A stretch of DNA of 64,000 bases from Chara braunii (taxonomy: Eukaryota; Streptophyta; Charophyceae; Charales; Characeae): contig BFEA01000079.1 in assembly GCA_003427395.1 (NCBI GenBank), positions 1,813,509 through 1,877,508 of the forward strand. The letters are read 5' to 3'. The notes under the pieces are model-generated. The model was not told the origin of the DNA and ran no database searches. It saw nothing but the letters and a program-made list of their open reading frames with translations. Both the position numbers and the translations under genes were made by a program. Positions 21,681 to 33,325 of the stretch are shown in pieces; position 1 is the stretch's first letter; every line of letters begins with the position of its first letter.

Positions 21681-21964
21681 GCCCTCCTGTCCTCACCGTG
21701 CTGTCCAACCTGTGTGTTTGTCCTGCTATGTTTTATTGCATCATGCCTTCCCATTAGTATATTGTACGTTGTCCACTTGGTATACTTGTGTATTGTTCAC
21801 CGTCCTGCCTTCCCCGTGCCCTCCAACCTTTATTTTATCGTTGCTATGTATCATCCTTTGCATTTGTCGCCTCATGTATTTCCCTTTGTGACATCTCATT
21901 GGTATACTTATGTGTCGGCTGCCCTCTCACCTCCCCCATCCCTCCAATATTTTATGTTTACCAT

Positions 21965-22980
21965 TTTTTCCATCTTGCAAGTCCTTTCCTTTGTTACTTT
22001 GAGAATGGTATTGTTAGCCTTGGTCGGTAGTACATCACCAAGTTGATTCTAAAGTGACTCCCCATGGAAAAAAATGTAAGTCGGGATGCATGTATAAGCC
22101 TGTGGTTTGAATGGTGGTATGAGAACGTATTGTGGGGTTCTTAGCGCGTAGCACTCTAGGTTACGTCAGTTAAACACACACACGGGGGGGGTTGAGGTCT
22201 GGACTCAAACCTCCAAGTTCATGTTTCACAGGGTCGACTTCCCGGAGTACGACTGATTCATAACAAGGGTAATGCCAATGAGTCATCATAGTGGTCGAAA
22301 ATCGTTTGACGGTTAGAGGATGTCTAGGGTAATCGACTGCTAGTTTCTTTATACGTGACTATTTAACCATAAACCATTGTATCTGAATGATTTTGAATAT
22401 TTGATCTATGTTAAGTGAAAAATTTGACATTCGGTGAAACCGTTACGACCGTAGCCACCAACTCTTGAATGGTTGACCTATGGCTTTTTGGGCTACTCCT
22501 GAATACCTACTGCTATACTTAGTGAGTCTATAGTCAACGTAAAAGCACTTATGGGTATGGTGCATGTCTCTATATGTATGTGAGGAGTCCAACGGGCATA
22601 GGACCGAATGGCCTACAGCCCCTCGACACTTATTCATCCGGCCTTCCATATGGAGGGACGGTGGGTGGGTCACACGCACACACACATATACATGCACAAT
22701 CACTCTTATGTACGTATGTACTTCTTATTTCTTCGTTTTTCTAAGTGTTTTTTGTATGTTTATATGAGCACCTTTAAGAAGTCCGAAATAAGCAATGGTT
22801 GGTGTTTTCGAGTGCCTGCAAGACTCTGAGGGGGGACGATCTGTCTGTGATGGTAAGTGATGTGTATGGTCTACGGGTGGATGATAGACGTCCATCGGAA
22901 TACCTCCCTGGCTCAACGGGTGATGGAAACCAACAATGTGGAGGGTTCAATTGTGATGTACGTAGGTGACATGCTCCTTT
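21965..22980. other. No gene recognised; unit spacer
   Basis: There is a CACACA run and a G-run near 22175-22190. No domain is visible. It separates two halves of the hammerhead-bearing array. Confidence 0.45.
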
Positions 22981-22984
22981 GCTT

Positions 22985-23340
22985 CATGCTGGATGTATGA
23001 ATTGCCTCGATTGTGGTCCGTCGCTGGATTCTTTGCAAGTTCTTTGTTTACTTTGTGTCGTGATTGCAGTCTTGGTGTTACCTTATACCTCGCTCCTCTC
23101 CTGCCCTGCCACTTATCTGCATGATGCTTCTTTTGTTTTGTACTTTCACGACCTTGTTAATTTTGCTTCACTACGAGGTTGTCGTGTTGCTCGTCTGCTT
23201 GCCCTATTATTCTATGGAGTTCTGTTTTGCGTTGCGCAATTGTGTTGACTCAGCAGTGTTGCCTGGTGCTTTGATGAATCGTTGCCCGGTGCCATGTTCC
23301 ACTTGGGGACAGTTTGCCTTCAACATGGGCCTTCAACATG
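22985..23340 (+). repeat. Array flank block, copy 2
   Basis: It matches 20505-20880 along its whole length with many substitutions and short indels. It ends at CAACATGGGTCAAAGGG, directly before hammerhead motif C. Confidence 0.7.
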
Positions 23341-23385
23341 GGTCAAAGGGTTCATTACCCATACTATCAATGCGAAGCTTTTGCA

Positions 23386-23439
23386 GGTTGTCGAGGGTTG
23401 AGCCTCCCGATGAGTCGGTGCAACTTCGATGAAACAATC
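23386..23439 (+). ncRNA. Type III hammerhead ribozyme motif C (best preserved)
   Basis: All parts are in the right order. Stem III pairs GGTTG (23386-23390) with CAATC (23435-23439), one G-U. The cleavage triplet is GTC, ending at 23392. Stem I is a closed hairpin, GAGG with CCTC around GTTGAG (23393-23406). The core reads CCGATGA (23407-23413). Stem II is a closed hairpin, GTCG with CGAT, one wobble (23414-23430). GAAA follows at 23431-23434. Open stem III makes it type III. The only departure from the conserved core is U4 to C (CUGAUGA to CCGAUGA), which would be expected to reduce or abolish cleavage. Hammerheads self-cleave RNA and occur in plant retrozymes and Penelope-like elements. Confidence 0.8.
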
Positions 23440-23499
23440 TATTATCAATTTTATTTTTTTCGATCCATGAAAATTTTTGGGATATGGGTTTTTTACTTT

Positions 23500-23690
23500 G
23501 TCTGCTTGATGTGCTTTTGCATCATTTGCTTGGTCTATTTAGTGTGGTTTTGTGTCATCTAGTTAGTGTGTTTGGTGTGCTTGTGTATTGTTCGCTTTAC
23601 GTGCTTGTGTGTCATCTGCTTGGTTTGCTTGCTTGTTGTCTGCTTGGTATGATTGCGTGTTGTCTTCTTGGTATACTTGTGCCGGTGTGC
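23500..23690 (-). repeat. 24-bp minisatellite encoding an 8-residue repeat, block 3
   Basis: The minus-strand reading gives YQEDNTQS, YQADNKQA, NQADDTQA, RKANNTQA in an open frame at 23754-23563. This is the most regular block of the three and follows hammerhead motif C. Confidence 0.65.
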
Positions 23691-23724
23691 CTTCGTACTG
23701 GTGGTTTTGGTCATGAACCCTTAT

Positions 23725-23750
23725 ATGAGTCGGTGCAACTTCGACGACAC
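23725..23750 (+). ncRNA. Hammerhead motif D (core and stem II only)
   Basis: ATGAGTCGGTGCAACTTC followed by GACGAC keeps half of the core and a perfect stem II (GTCG/CGAC), but the first part and the GAAA are lost. Upstream lies TGGTCATGAACCC, an inverted version of the TTCATGACCC element that precedes the other motifs, so this is a rearranged copy. Confidence 0.5.
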
Positions 23751-23759
23751 ACAAGGTAC

Positions 23760-24095
23760 TAATGGATGAGACAAAAGTACAAAGTTGATGACATAGAAGG
23801 TACTAAGGGAAAAACGTGAGGTGACAAGACATGGGATGACAAACTGCAGCAAAGGTTAGAGGGCACAAAGGAGGCGCAAGGGCAGACGACACGCAGTAGA
23901 CGATGACGAAGCACACCAAAAAGACAAACTAAATAAGGCAAGTCACGAAAAACTTCAAGTACTGAAAAATATAAATGACGATAGATTGTTTCGTCAAAAT
24001 TGCACAGACTTATCAGGAGGTTGATGGCTCGTTGTGTTGGTGTGCCTCTATGTTGATGGCTTGGGTCACGAACACTTATAATAATGATCACAACC
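23760..24095 (-). repeat. Inverted copy of the hammerhead-bearing unit
   Basis: Read on the minus strand from 24095, the order is TTCGTGACCCAAGCCATC, hammerhead motif E, a TTTTTCAGTACTTGAA spacer and then the C-rich tail block, as in the plus-strand units. The GT-rich minisatellite is reduced to one or two units. Confidence 0.65.
23983..24032 (-). ncRNA. Hammerhead ribozyme motif E (inverted, G8 changed)
   Basis: The minus strand reads CAACCTC, CTGATAA, GTCTGTGCAATTTTGAC, GAAACAATCT. Stem II (GTC/GAC) and the GAAA plus stem III 3' side are kept. The core has G8 to A, and the cleavage triplet reads AAC instead of GTC. Inactive by inspection. Confidence 0.6.
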
Positions 24096-24099
24096 ATTC

Positions 24100-24680
24100 A
24101 CCTTATCGATAACAACGTTCTTCATTGCAAGTGGTTAGTTTCACCCCTCCCTGGTTATGCTCACCATCTTCATTCCCGCTCCTGCCTCCATCTTCTTTTC
24201 TACTCGGGGTCGTTGTCACCTTCGTATCTGCTACAATCGTAGTCGTCTGCATCATTGCCCATAGTAGAAAGTTGAGGGTCACTATGATCATTAGTTCATC
24301 TTGATATCCTCATCCATTTGGACAATACAACAGGCATATGCATCGGGTATCTAGTCGAAAACATGACCGGATACAATCGATTACTATCTATTTCATAGAT
24401 AGAGTTGAGGGGAGATCAGAGGGAAGAAATGCACACTTCTACGGGAGGAACTGCGAAGAAGACGAAAAAAAAGAAGGACAACCAAGCTAAGGAATACGAA
24501 GAATCGATGATGCAACAATCGGGTGATGAGCACGCGACACGTCGAAAAGAAAGTTGAAGATGAGCATCGAAGAAGAGGACAATGAGGAAAGGGAATAGAG
24601 GCTACGAGAAAACCAGAAGGGCAGAGAAAATAATTAAGAAAGGAAAAAACAGGTACGGAGGGGAGTAATGAAAGAAAAAA
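24100..24680. other. Intergenic, no gene recognised
   Basis: Purine-rich stretches (GAAGAAGACGAA-like) lie at 24420-24600. No domain is seen. Confidence 0.45.
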
Positions 24681-24682
24681 AA

Positions 24683-24724
24683 GTTCAACCTCAGGAGGAG
24701 TCGATGAAACTCTGAAAAAAACAG
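24683..24724 (+). ncRNA. Hammerhead motif F (degenerate)
   Basis: GTTCAACCTC, then AGGAGGAGTCGATGAAACTC, ends in AAAAAAACAG. It aligns with motif G (loop II GTGAAACTCC) rather than with A-E (loop II GTGCAACTTC), but the core is AGGAGGA. Confidence 0.45.
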
Positions 24725-24729
24725 TTCGT

Positions 24730-26930
24730 CACGACCTCTAGTTCGTTGTCCTCTTCCTTCTATAAGCCCACAATTCACCGAATTCTCTCTCGTCATTGTG
24801 ACGAGAGTACTCGGGATTATAGATTATTGAGGAATACTAAGGAGGTGCAGGTCGTTGCCTCGTCCTCTAGTTTTCGTACAACCCTCCGCCTATATGCGGG
24901 TGTGCTACTTCACCTCTATTGTTTTTATTTTAATGAATCTAGTTATAATTTGACCACACACATCATTGGTAAAATAGTAGAAATATATCGAGGGAAAAGA
25001 AAAGAAGATAAAGGAGGAGGATAGAAAGACTTATCTATGTCTTCGATCGTCGTCAACGCCTTTTTCGAGTCAATCTTTCCCAAACATGTGTTTCTGTTGT
25101 TCGAATATGACTATTGTTCTTATTGTTGTTATTATTCATTTGTCTTTTTTTTTTCCTTCTGAACTTAAATGTGAGCAGTGATAGGTACATCACGACAAAG
25201 TAAGAGGAAAGGAAAAGTAAAAGTCGAATGACACTTCCCTCAAAGCGATAAAACAAAGTATATAAGACTTAAAAGATAACTTTTATGCACTTATTAGCAT
25301 TACTACTATTATTGTTATTATTATTTTATTATTATTTTATTGCTACTGTTATTAAATCTAAGTAGCACATACATCTACTTTGTTTTCTTTTCTTATCCTA
25401 TATTTTTATTTGATATACTTCGATTCCATATTTGATTACTACATTTGGATGTGGTTGGGACCAGGTGCACTTCCTACCATGATCGCGATCTCAGTTGGTG
25501 TATATGAGGGTGAACCTTCTCTCCAAACACGGTATAACAAATTTATCAATTGTCAGCACAAAAGAATCATCGTCTCGTATGCTTTTAGCTAAAGTTATTA
25601 ACTTATTGTATAATTGCATTTATATCACCTTGTCAATTCATAAAGATGCATAAATATAGCACATCCACCAAATGGAGAATGAAGTACATAGCTTTATCAT
25701 TTGTAGCGATTATATAGTCTCAATATATGGATCAAGTACATTTTGTCCCATATATCATTTCGACATTGCAGTCTAATGTGCACAACCATAACAGTAAGCA
25801 TGGTTTAAGTTGCTAGATACACGACTGCCAACAAAACTTGTTGCAATAAGAAGTTGGATACTAAAGGAGTGGAGTGGGAAGTAATGAAAAAAGTGATGTC
25901 AAAGAAAATCGTACCAAAAAAAAAAGCCTCCATATGAGACAGCTGAGTTTTGACAGATGTTTACATCATTGATGTGTTGCAACAATAACATTATTGATAA
26001 GCATTGTTGTAATGAGTCATACTAATACTTGTGTGCTTTAAGTTGTAGTTAAGTGCTAAGATTAGGTCTGTTGTTGCAAGTACATCAATTTTTTTTTCTC
26101 TTATTAAAAAGGTTTCCTATTCAGCAAGACATTATAGGTATCACAGGAGTTGCATTCGTTATTACATACAACCTTGTTGTTGTGAACTTGTTGAGAACAT
26201 AAAGATGGTTAGTGTGCACTTTGCTTCTTCGTTTCCATTTTAGATTATGCCTTACTTCTTTTTCTTCTCTGTTATTTTTATTTTTTCTCTGATACAAAAA
26301 AAATGGGTGAGACAATGATAAGAGGAAGGAGGAGGACAAAAAAGACAACTGAACATCGCCTTGCCTTGTCCGGAACGGTCGTTAACTTTGAGAATGATGT
26401 CTTTTATCATTACAGCTATTAGCTTTCCTTGAGGTTGCGGCTTGTGTGTAAGGATATTTGTCCTGTAATGAAATTACAACTTTTGGTTAGCCGAGGTTAC
26501 GAGCTGCCAAGGCCAACGCTACAAACTAGTCGAAGGTTTCTCCCCACGTAAATTTATCAAGACCGATGCTAGTGGAGCTTATAATGTTGTTTGTTGCTTA
26601 GATGGAAAATTTATGATATACATTTACTATGACTGAGGTTGGCATGCTAAGTCTGAGTTGATCTGTTCGATACTACATGGTTGCATGGTAGTTTGATCTA
26701 ACAATATCGTGCTCTGTAAGAGGTCATATAGGGTATTCTTGACACCAAGGAATAAAATTTTTATAAACCTCATATACTTGGACGCTGGTGTAGAGGTGAT
26801 TCCACTTAGAGAAACTAAGGTGTCGCAAGGTGCAGGGTTGTGGAACAACATTTTCATAACCAGTTAAAATTTTGGCTAATTCTTCAAAAATTGTCATCTC
26901 GAGCTGCCAATTGACTATGAGAGTTGTGTC
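24730..26930. other. Intergenic, AT-rich, no gene recognised
   Basis: There are (TTA)n/(ATT)n runs at 25295-25345 and many short frames without domains. No RNA gene is recognised. Confidence 0.5.
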
Positions 26931-26936
26931 GGAGTT

Positions 26937-27300
26937 TAGATGGAACTTTAAAAATAAGGATGTAAAGTTTATCCCAACTGAAATATTTTCCTGATGTACT
27001 TGCCATTAGTCTGCAACATACTATATTTTGTTATTGTATAATAGCAGGTTGGTATCAACTCAAGCCTTACTCAACCTTAACACCCATACTTTGTATCGAA
27101 CCCTGCACAAAAAAAGCGTTTGTGTCACAATATAGATAAAACTCTAGAAGCGAAGGACATGAAGGTTATCCCAATTGAGATGAGAGGCTCGCCATAAGTC
27201 TGTAAAGGACTGTATTTTGGTATCGTATAATAAAATATTGGTATCTACTCAACCTTACCCACCTTTGATTCCCACATCTTGCATCAACCCCTTCACAAGT
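26937..27300. repeat. Diverged tandem duplication, unit about 180 bp
   Basis: 26937-27115 and 27125-27300 share ordered blocks (GTTATCCCAA-TGA, CTGTATTTTG-TATTGTATAATA, TTGGTATC-ACTCAA, CCCTGCACAA/CCTTCACAA). They differ by many substitutions. Confidence 0.6.
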
Positions 27301-30300
27301 CACTGTCCAAATGATCCGTATATGGTGAAAAATGAGAATTTAAATAACTAAACTAGATCTTTTTAAATAACTATTTCGGAAAAGGGGTATCTTATTATGG
27401 GAAGTTTATAAATGTGAGGATCAAATGAATAAAAATCGACAAAAAGGTTGACACACTAAAATTGTATTGATATATTTTGTTTGTGTCTATAGATTTGTAA
27501 AATCTCTCTCTTGTGTTGTTTGTTCAAAAACACTTCTAACAGGCTTAAACGATGTTTGACTCATCCACTTAGACAAATTCTTTTTTCTCTAGATTCGGTT
27601 TGGATTTGGACTCCTTTTTTTTTTCATGTTGATTAAAATAAAAAATTTGCAAAAAAACTATGTTTATTTTCAATTTAAAGATGTTTTTTTATTATTGAAA
27701 AGATTGTTAAAAGACCATAAGCCTATATTTACTTGTTTTAATATATGATTGAAAGTGAAAAAAAACTATGATTTTTATTTGTTTACTACTTAAAAGTCAA
27801 ACTTTTGGAAATATCTATAAGATTTAATATTAGGGATGCATAATTGAAAAATCAAAATTTATGCATTATCATGTTTGTATGTGCTTGTGTGCAGATGGTA
27901 ATTATATCTCTACCTGACTTGGATATTAATAAGATTGTGAACCCAGATTGTTTGTTCATGTCACTCTTCTTCATTCTCTCTAACTAACCAAGTGACAAAA
28001 GTGTAGATCCAGTGTTGCCTACCTTGTGACTTACTCATGATCTGTGTGAATAAGTAGTAGGGATGTGCACCTAAAGTTCGTTGGCCTCCTCATCTTTGCT
28101 TTCTAAAATAAATTGATGACAGGGTAATATCCATAGTTTGATGCCCTACCACTCTTTTGGATTACTTGACTGGAAGGAATGTGCACCCATAATTGGTTAT
28201 TCTACAAATTCTTTTACAATTTTCTGCTTGACATGGCAGTACGATGCCAACCCAGAGTTTTTACTCTACTGTTACTATATATATCGAGATAACCATCTTA
28301 TTGTTTTACCACCTCAAAACAACTTTGATAATGAAAATAAAACTTAACAAAGACTATCTCATTGTCTAACTCTTCTTATACCTATTTCCAATTAATATGA
28401 ACTTCCTTATGAGTATCAATTGACCAACTTAAAAAAACATAGTAGGATGTGGGATATCGAATAACTTGCCTATTGTGTTTAATTCTCTTGCACGTTTAAC
28501 TCCTGAAAGCGTAGTGACATATGAGTTTCAAAGTAGTATATCTACTATGCCTAACTATTCTGAATTTTATATCTTTTGAGAAACAACAAGGTTAGGTTGG
28601 GTGTTGCCAATGCTAATCTTAATATTAACTAACCTTTATAAAAACTTTTCCTGACTGCCTTCTTATTCAAATTTAACTAAGGCTAAGTTTCCTACCGGGG
28701 TTTGACCAGCGCCGAGAGTTAAATGAAAAATCAGTTAATAAAAAAAAACCTCTTTTTATGACTGCGAATTCTAACTACGCTTTTTGAAATATGTCAAAAC
28801 CCGTGTTAATACTTCGAAGACACGATTTTTTTCGAAAGGATTCTCGAGAGTGAAGGGGGGGGGGGTGTTATTGGGTTGGGTTCAAGGAGGTATAACTTTC
28901 ACGTAGAAGGGTCAAGCTAAACAACTTGCTCATCTGACCTCTACGTAGCCCATCATTTTAATTTTCCCACCTTAGGGGATCGTGAACGTCATAATTAAAT
29001 ATACACACGACACCCAAGGGTCCAAAAATATATGCTTATGAGATGTCATCGCCCAAATTTATAACTCTTGCATAGTATCGTGCTCGACAACGTAATGTTA
29101 TGGGTTCAAGTTTCCGCTCATGCAGGCAGAATATTTTCTATTTGTTTTTGACCCTTTTATCAATGTACCGTGGTTTCATCAATTCAAGAGTATGGTGCCA
29201 AGAAATCTGTCCAAATGCATGTAGTGGAATGAGGTCCATACTTGGGACTGAACCTTGGACAATACTACTACTCTGGTTGAACAAAACACAAACCCGTAAC
29301 TTTCTACCTAAGACGCACGAACATTGAAGATACATAATATACTCTCACCGCCCTAAAACTAAAATATCGTCCGGTAGACTTCCCATCAAGCACCCACCAA
29401 TCCATCCAGGGACCAACACTGACCTTAACCACCTACTCGAACATTAAGTCCCTCCACATGGTCGGAGTACCCCTTTATGACCACGACCCATTGAATCGTT
29501 GCGCACTTTCAATTAGCATATAGCATGTTATCATGACTAAATCTTACATCATTGTTCACATACTACACGTATATTTATATATCTATCATCTTTGCTTGTA
29601 AGATGTTATGACACTGGGTGAAGCCGCCTAAAACTAAGCGAACTATTACAAGCGAGTATGTCAACCTGAGTCTAAGTTGATATGGGACATATTCACCCTA
29701 ATATCTGCCGCTCACATGGTCTTTCCTAAAGCATTCTATCGTGCACATCCGTATGCTACAACGTTCGAGCAAATGCCCATGGTTGGCCTACTCTGCAATT
29801 GCAAGTAACAACCTTCTATCGAAGATCGATACCTCAACAGGGATACGCCTACCTGCATGAAAAAACAGAACTTTCAAAGAAGTGTTTGAAGTCTTATTAG
29901 TTAACTTTTCAAAAGGGGGTGCTTATATGATAAAGCTACTATATAGTCATTGCTTAAACATCAAGGTTTTTCTCCCTTCTCTCATTTTATGCTCTGTGCA
30001 AGTATTAGCAGCATTGTTGTTTCCAATTTCACACCGAAGTTTCAGACCAAGTGTACAACATCGTCATCACAACTCTCAATGTTTGAAAATCTCTAATGAC
30101 GTCCAACAAATGCAGACGCTCTTTATATTCCCTAACATATTTCTCAACCACGAAGCCTATGTTTATCCACCAACTACAAAAGAAAATCTTTCAAGACAGA
30201 TATTGACCATTCGTTTCCACAACGAACAACTTTCGCTACCCAGTATGTTGTGAGTTCGTGGTCGCGATGCAAGTGGGTGAGTGGGGTATATGGGTGTGTG

Positions 30301-30720
30301 TGTGTGAGTGCGCACGACCACGAAAATAAAAATAATAATAACATAAATTATAACACTTGAGAGTGTGTGCACACGCCCAAGGAAAAAAAATCATTTGTAC
30401 CACCTAAAAGAAAAACCTGTTACAACTAGGTTACATAGCTGGGCCGATGCAGTTGCCTCCACTTGCCTCGGGTGGCTTGGTCAAGCAAGCCATTTTCGAC
30501 CCCGTTTATACCATATAGACACAATTTATTGATACATCATCATATTCAAAAGTAAGGCCAGATTTGGGAAAATCACAGTGGGTGCAAAATTGCTCATTGC
30601 CGAAAAATAAAAATAAATACATTGACTCCCTTCTTAGAATCACCTGTGTTATAACCTCAAGAATGTTGTTCACATTTTTTTTCATCACACTTTTTTTTTT
30701 TTTTTTTTTTTTTTTTTGTT
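27300..30720. other. Intergenic, AT-rich, no gene recognised
   Basis: A run of 10-11 G lies near 28856-28866, a short GTGTGT tract at 30294-30305 and a T-run of about 27 at 30691-30717. Open frames up to 123 aa (29882-30253) show no domain. Confidence 0.5.
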
Positions 30721-30820
30721 TGTTTGTTTGTCGGGACCTTCCCTTGTTCTTGCACGTGCAGGGCCCCCAAGAAAACAACGTGACCCGGGCGGCCTGGCTG
30801 GTTGCCATTTTACCATAATT
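30720..30820 (-). repeat. Dispersed retroposon end, copy 1
   Basis: On the minus strand it reads GGCAACCAGCCAGGCCGCCC and continues to an A-rich end. The same block occurs at 50110-50200 on the plus strand, again followed by an A-run. The tail suggests a retroposed element. Confidence 0.5.
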
Positions 30821-30929
30821 TGTTTTTTTTTCCACCGTTTCCCGCATGTAGTCGGCAGAGTTAGGGCCATAGTAGCTTTTTAGTAATTAAGGGAAAATAA
30901 AATAGGTCGATTTTCCCCCTCTGCCCCAT

Positions 30930-31035
30930 TTCCCTCATGTGCTTGGTAGAGTGAGGCTCATGGTTCCTTTTCAATCTAGTTAAACAAAAAGGATAGATGT
31001 GCTTGGTAGAGCGAGGCTCATGGTTCCCTCCGTGA
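30930..31035 (+). repeat. Two-copy tandem repeat
   Basis: The block TGTGCTTGGTAGAG(T/C)GAGG-CTCATGGTTCC occurs twice, at about 30938 and 30998. It lies upstream of the LINE remnant. Confidence 0.7.
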
Positions 31036-32943
31036 AGTCCTGCTGATGCAAGCAAGGGGAAGAGCTTCGGCAAGGACGGACTCCCCCGCGGAGGAGGAGA
31101 AGATCCAATATCGGCATAGTAATTACCTCCTTGATGGAACCGCCGATATGAATCTGGCCACCCGGGCAAGCGAGAGGACCGACAATAACAATTTTGCTTA
31201 TTCCTTCGTGGATGGATCCTGAAAATTGGCCTGGAGCAGGTAACCCAGGATGCACAAGGACCCGTACATAGGCAAATCATTGTGGGGATCACACCACCTC
31301 CTCAGCCCCGATATCCTGTAGGCCATTGGAATGGAGACGCGATCTCCCACAAGACACAAGGAGATGGCCCGATCTCACGGTAATATGGTAATCCGGTTGG
31401 ACATATGGCCTTGCTGCACTACTCTCGACAGGCACAAAAGACAAAAATCATGACGGTGTATAGTTCCATATTCTAGCGGAAGATTCACTCTCGTTTTGCA
31501 CATTTCGAGAGTAGTGCAGCGAGGCCCATGATATCAAATGTGGGACGGGGTGTGAATGGTCGAAGCATGAGACGGAAAGGGGGGGCTTATAGAAGATGGA
31601 GAGAAAATGAAGCGAGAGACTGGAGCATCGGGCATTGGAGGGAAGACATAAGGAAGACACCAAATACTGTAATCCAGGACAGATCAAGAAATTTGTCGGG
31701 GGGTAGACAAGTTCGAGCCCCAGCCAGAGGTTCCCAAGGAAGAGATATGCGCGGATGGACAGGTATCAATTCAGATCGCACAGCGCATATTCTGGGAAAC
31801 GAGAACACAAGGAAGCGACACAAACCAGCCTCCTGTTCTCGAGTGAAGTTTGGAAGCACTGGTGGGAGGAAGTGGGGTCGGAAGGCAGAAAAAGAAGGAG
31901 ATAACCTCCACCCGGCAGCGAGAGCAGGGGTTTGAAAGACGGCTGCAGGACAGAGACCTGATCCTTAGATAGCAAGGAGGCACATAGTCTCATTAATCTG
32001 CACAACCTGCACAACCTGCACAATGGCAAATTATCAAATATATTTCATACCTCTCGCAGATCCGAAGGGGTGATCGCTCCTAGCATCGGAGAAAAACAAC
32101 AAGACCCTCACACTTGCATTCACCATGGAGCGTACTAGATGCTTGTATGACGATCATGCCAGTACGGCTGATTCCCAAGTCATCAATGGTCAACATCTTC
32201 TGTGAGACCCCGGAGGGGTTCTTCAAATTCTACTCTCCGCTATTCCATGCTCAGATCCTTCAGGAGATCACGGACAAGTTAAATAAAGCGGGTGTATGCT
32301 GGTATCACAGGAAAGTAGCGAGAGAGAGAAATCCGGTCGAGCTGGAAGCAATCCAATTGCCCACGGCATCACCGGTACAATCCTGCTTAATCTGAGTGAG
32401 AAGCTGCAGGAGGAAGATCCATAGCCCCTACATCCAACACCAAGCGGACGCAACACACCAAGATGGATAGATTACAAGTAGCAACACGGGACGTGTGGCG
32501 ATTGCAAAACACGAACCGAAGGTAAAAAAGCAGGAGAATTAAGAGTTGGATGCACAACTGGGGAATCAACTGCTTGATGCTCCAAGAATCAAAATTGATC
32601 GAGGAGAAGGTGGAAGAGCTGGGCGCTTAGTGGGACCGCCCACAAGTATGGGCCCCACCTCAAAGGATGTTGGGGTGTCAGGATTTTGCCACCCAGGGAT
32701 CTACAGGTAAAAGTTACTGAGGCAGAGAAGGACATTTGTGGGAAGTGGGGGTGTACGCAACTAGAGGTGGAGATGGCAAACACACCGCCACAAGCAAGTG
32801 AGAGAGCATTTTTTTCAATAGGCTGCACAGCAGATTCAAGGCCGCCGGGAAGTGGGGGTGAACGCGAATAGACAGTTCTAGCAGGAGATTGGAATCTCTC
32901 TCCTTGGATGAGGCACTGAAAGCAGGGTCAAGGTCTGCAGATA

Positions 32944-33171
32944 GAAGTGAAGTACAGACGCTGTTGAGTTTAACCACAGTTCTATCCCTTACAGACCCCT
33001 TGAAATCCTCAATGTGGATGTCCCACGTGCATCGAGGCCGGCCGGTAGACACCAAAAGAAGTGATGTACAGACATTGTCGAGTTTAACTGCAGTTCTGTC
33101 CCTTACAGACCCCTTCAAATCCTCAATGTGGATGTCCCACGCGCATCAAGGCCGAAAGGTAGACACCAAAA
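32944..33171 (+). repeat. 114-bp in-frame tandem duplication inside the LINE endonuclease
   Basis: 32944-33057 and 33058-33171 match with about 10 differences. The unit is 38 codons long, so it keeps frame. Both copies read SSMWMSH then HRGRPVDTKR or HQGRKVDTKR. Confidence 0.85.
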
Positions 33172-33325
33172 GAAGGATGAATAATTTCCTGCAGTGGTAG
33201 ATGACGAAGTGAGTGACGGTGTAACAATGGTGCAGCATGTGTCACACCGAAGGATGAATAATTTCCTTCAGTGGTAGATGACGAAGTGAGCGACGGTGTA
33301 ACAACGGTGCAACATGTGTCACACC
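33172..33325 (+). repeat. 77-bp tandem duplication inside the LINE endonuclease
   Basis: 33172-33248 and 33249-33325 differ at only four or five positions. It directly follows the 114-bp duplication, and 77 is not a multiple of three, so it breaks the frame. Confidence 0.85.

Noticed and set aside
20505-22046. Several overlapping hydrophobic frames of 100-140 aa that look like membrane proteins
   Set aside because: T-rich repeats give Leu/Val/Phe/Cys in all plus frames. The frames follow the repeat units and are not conserved as protein between them.
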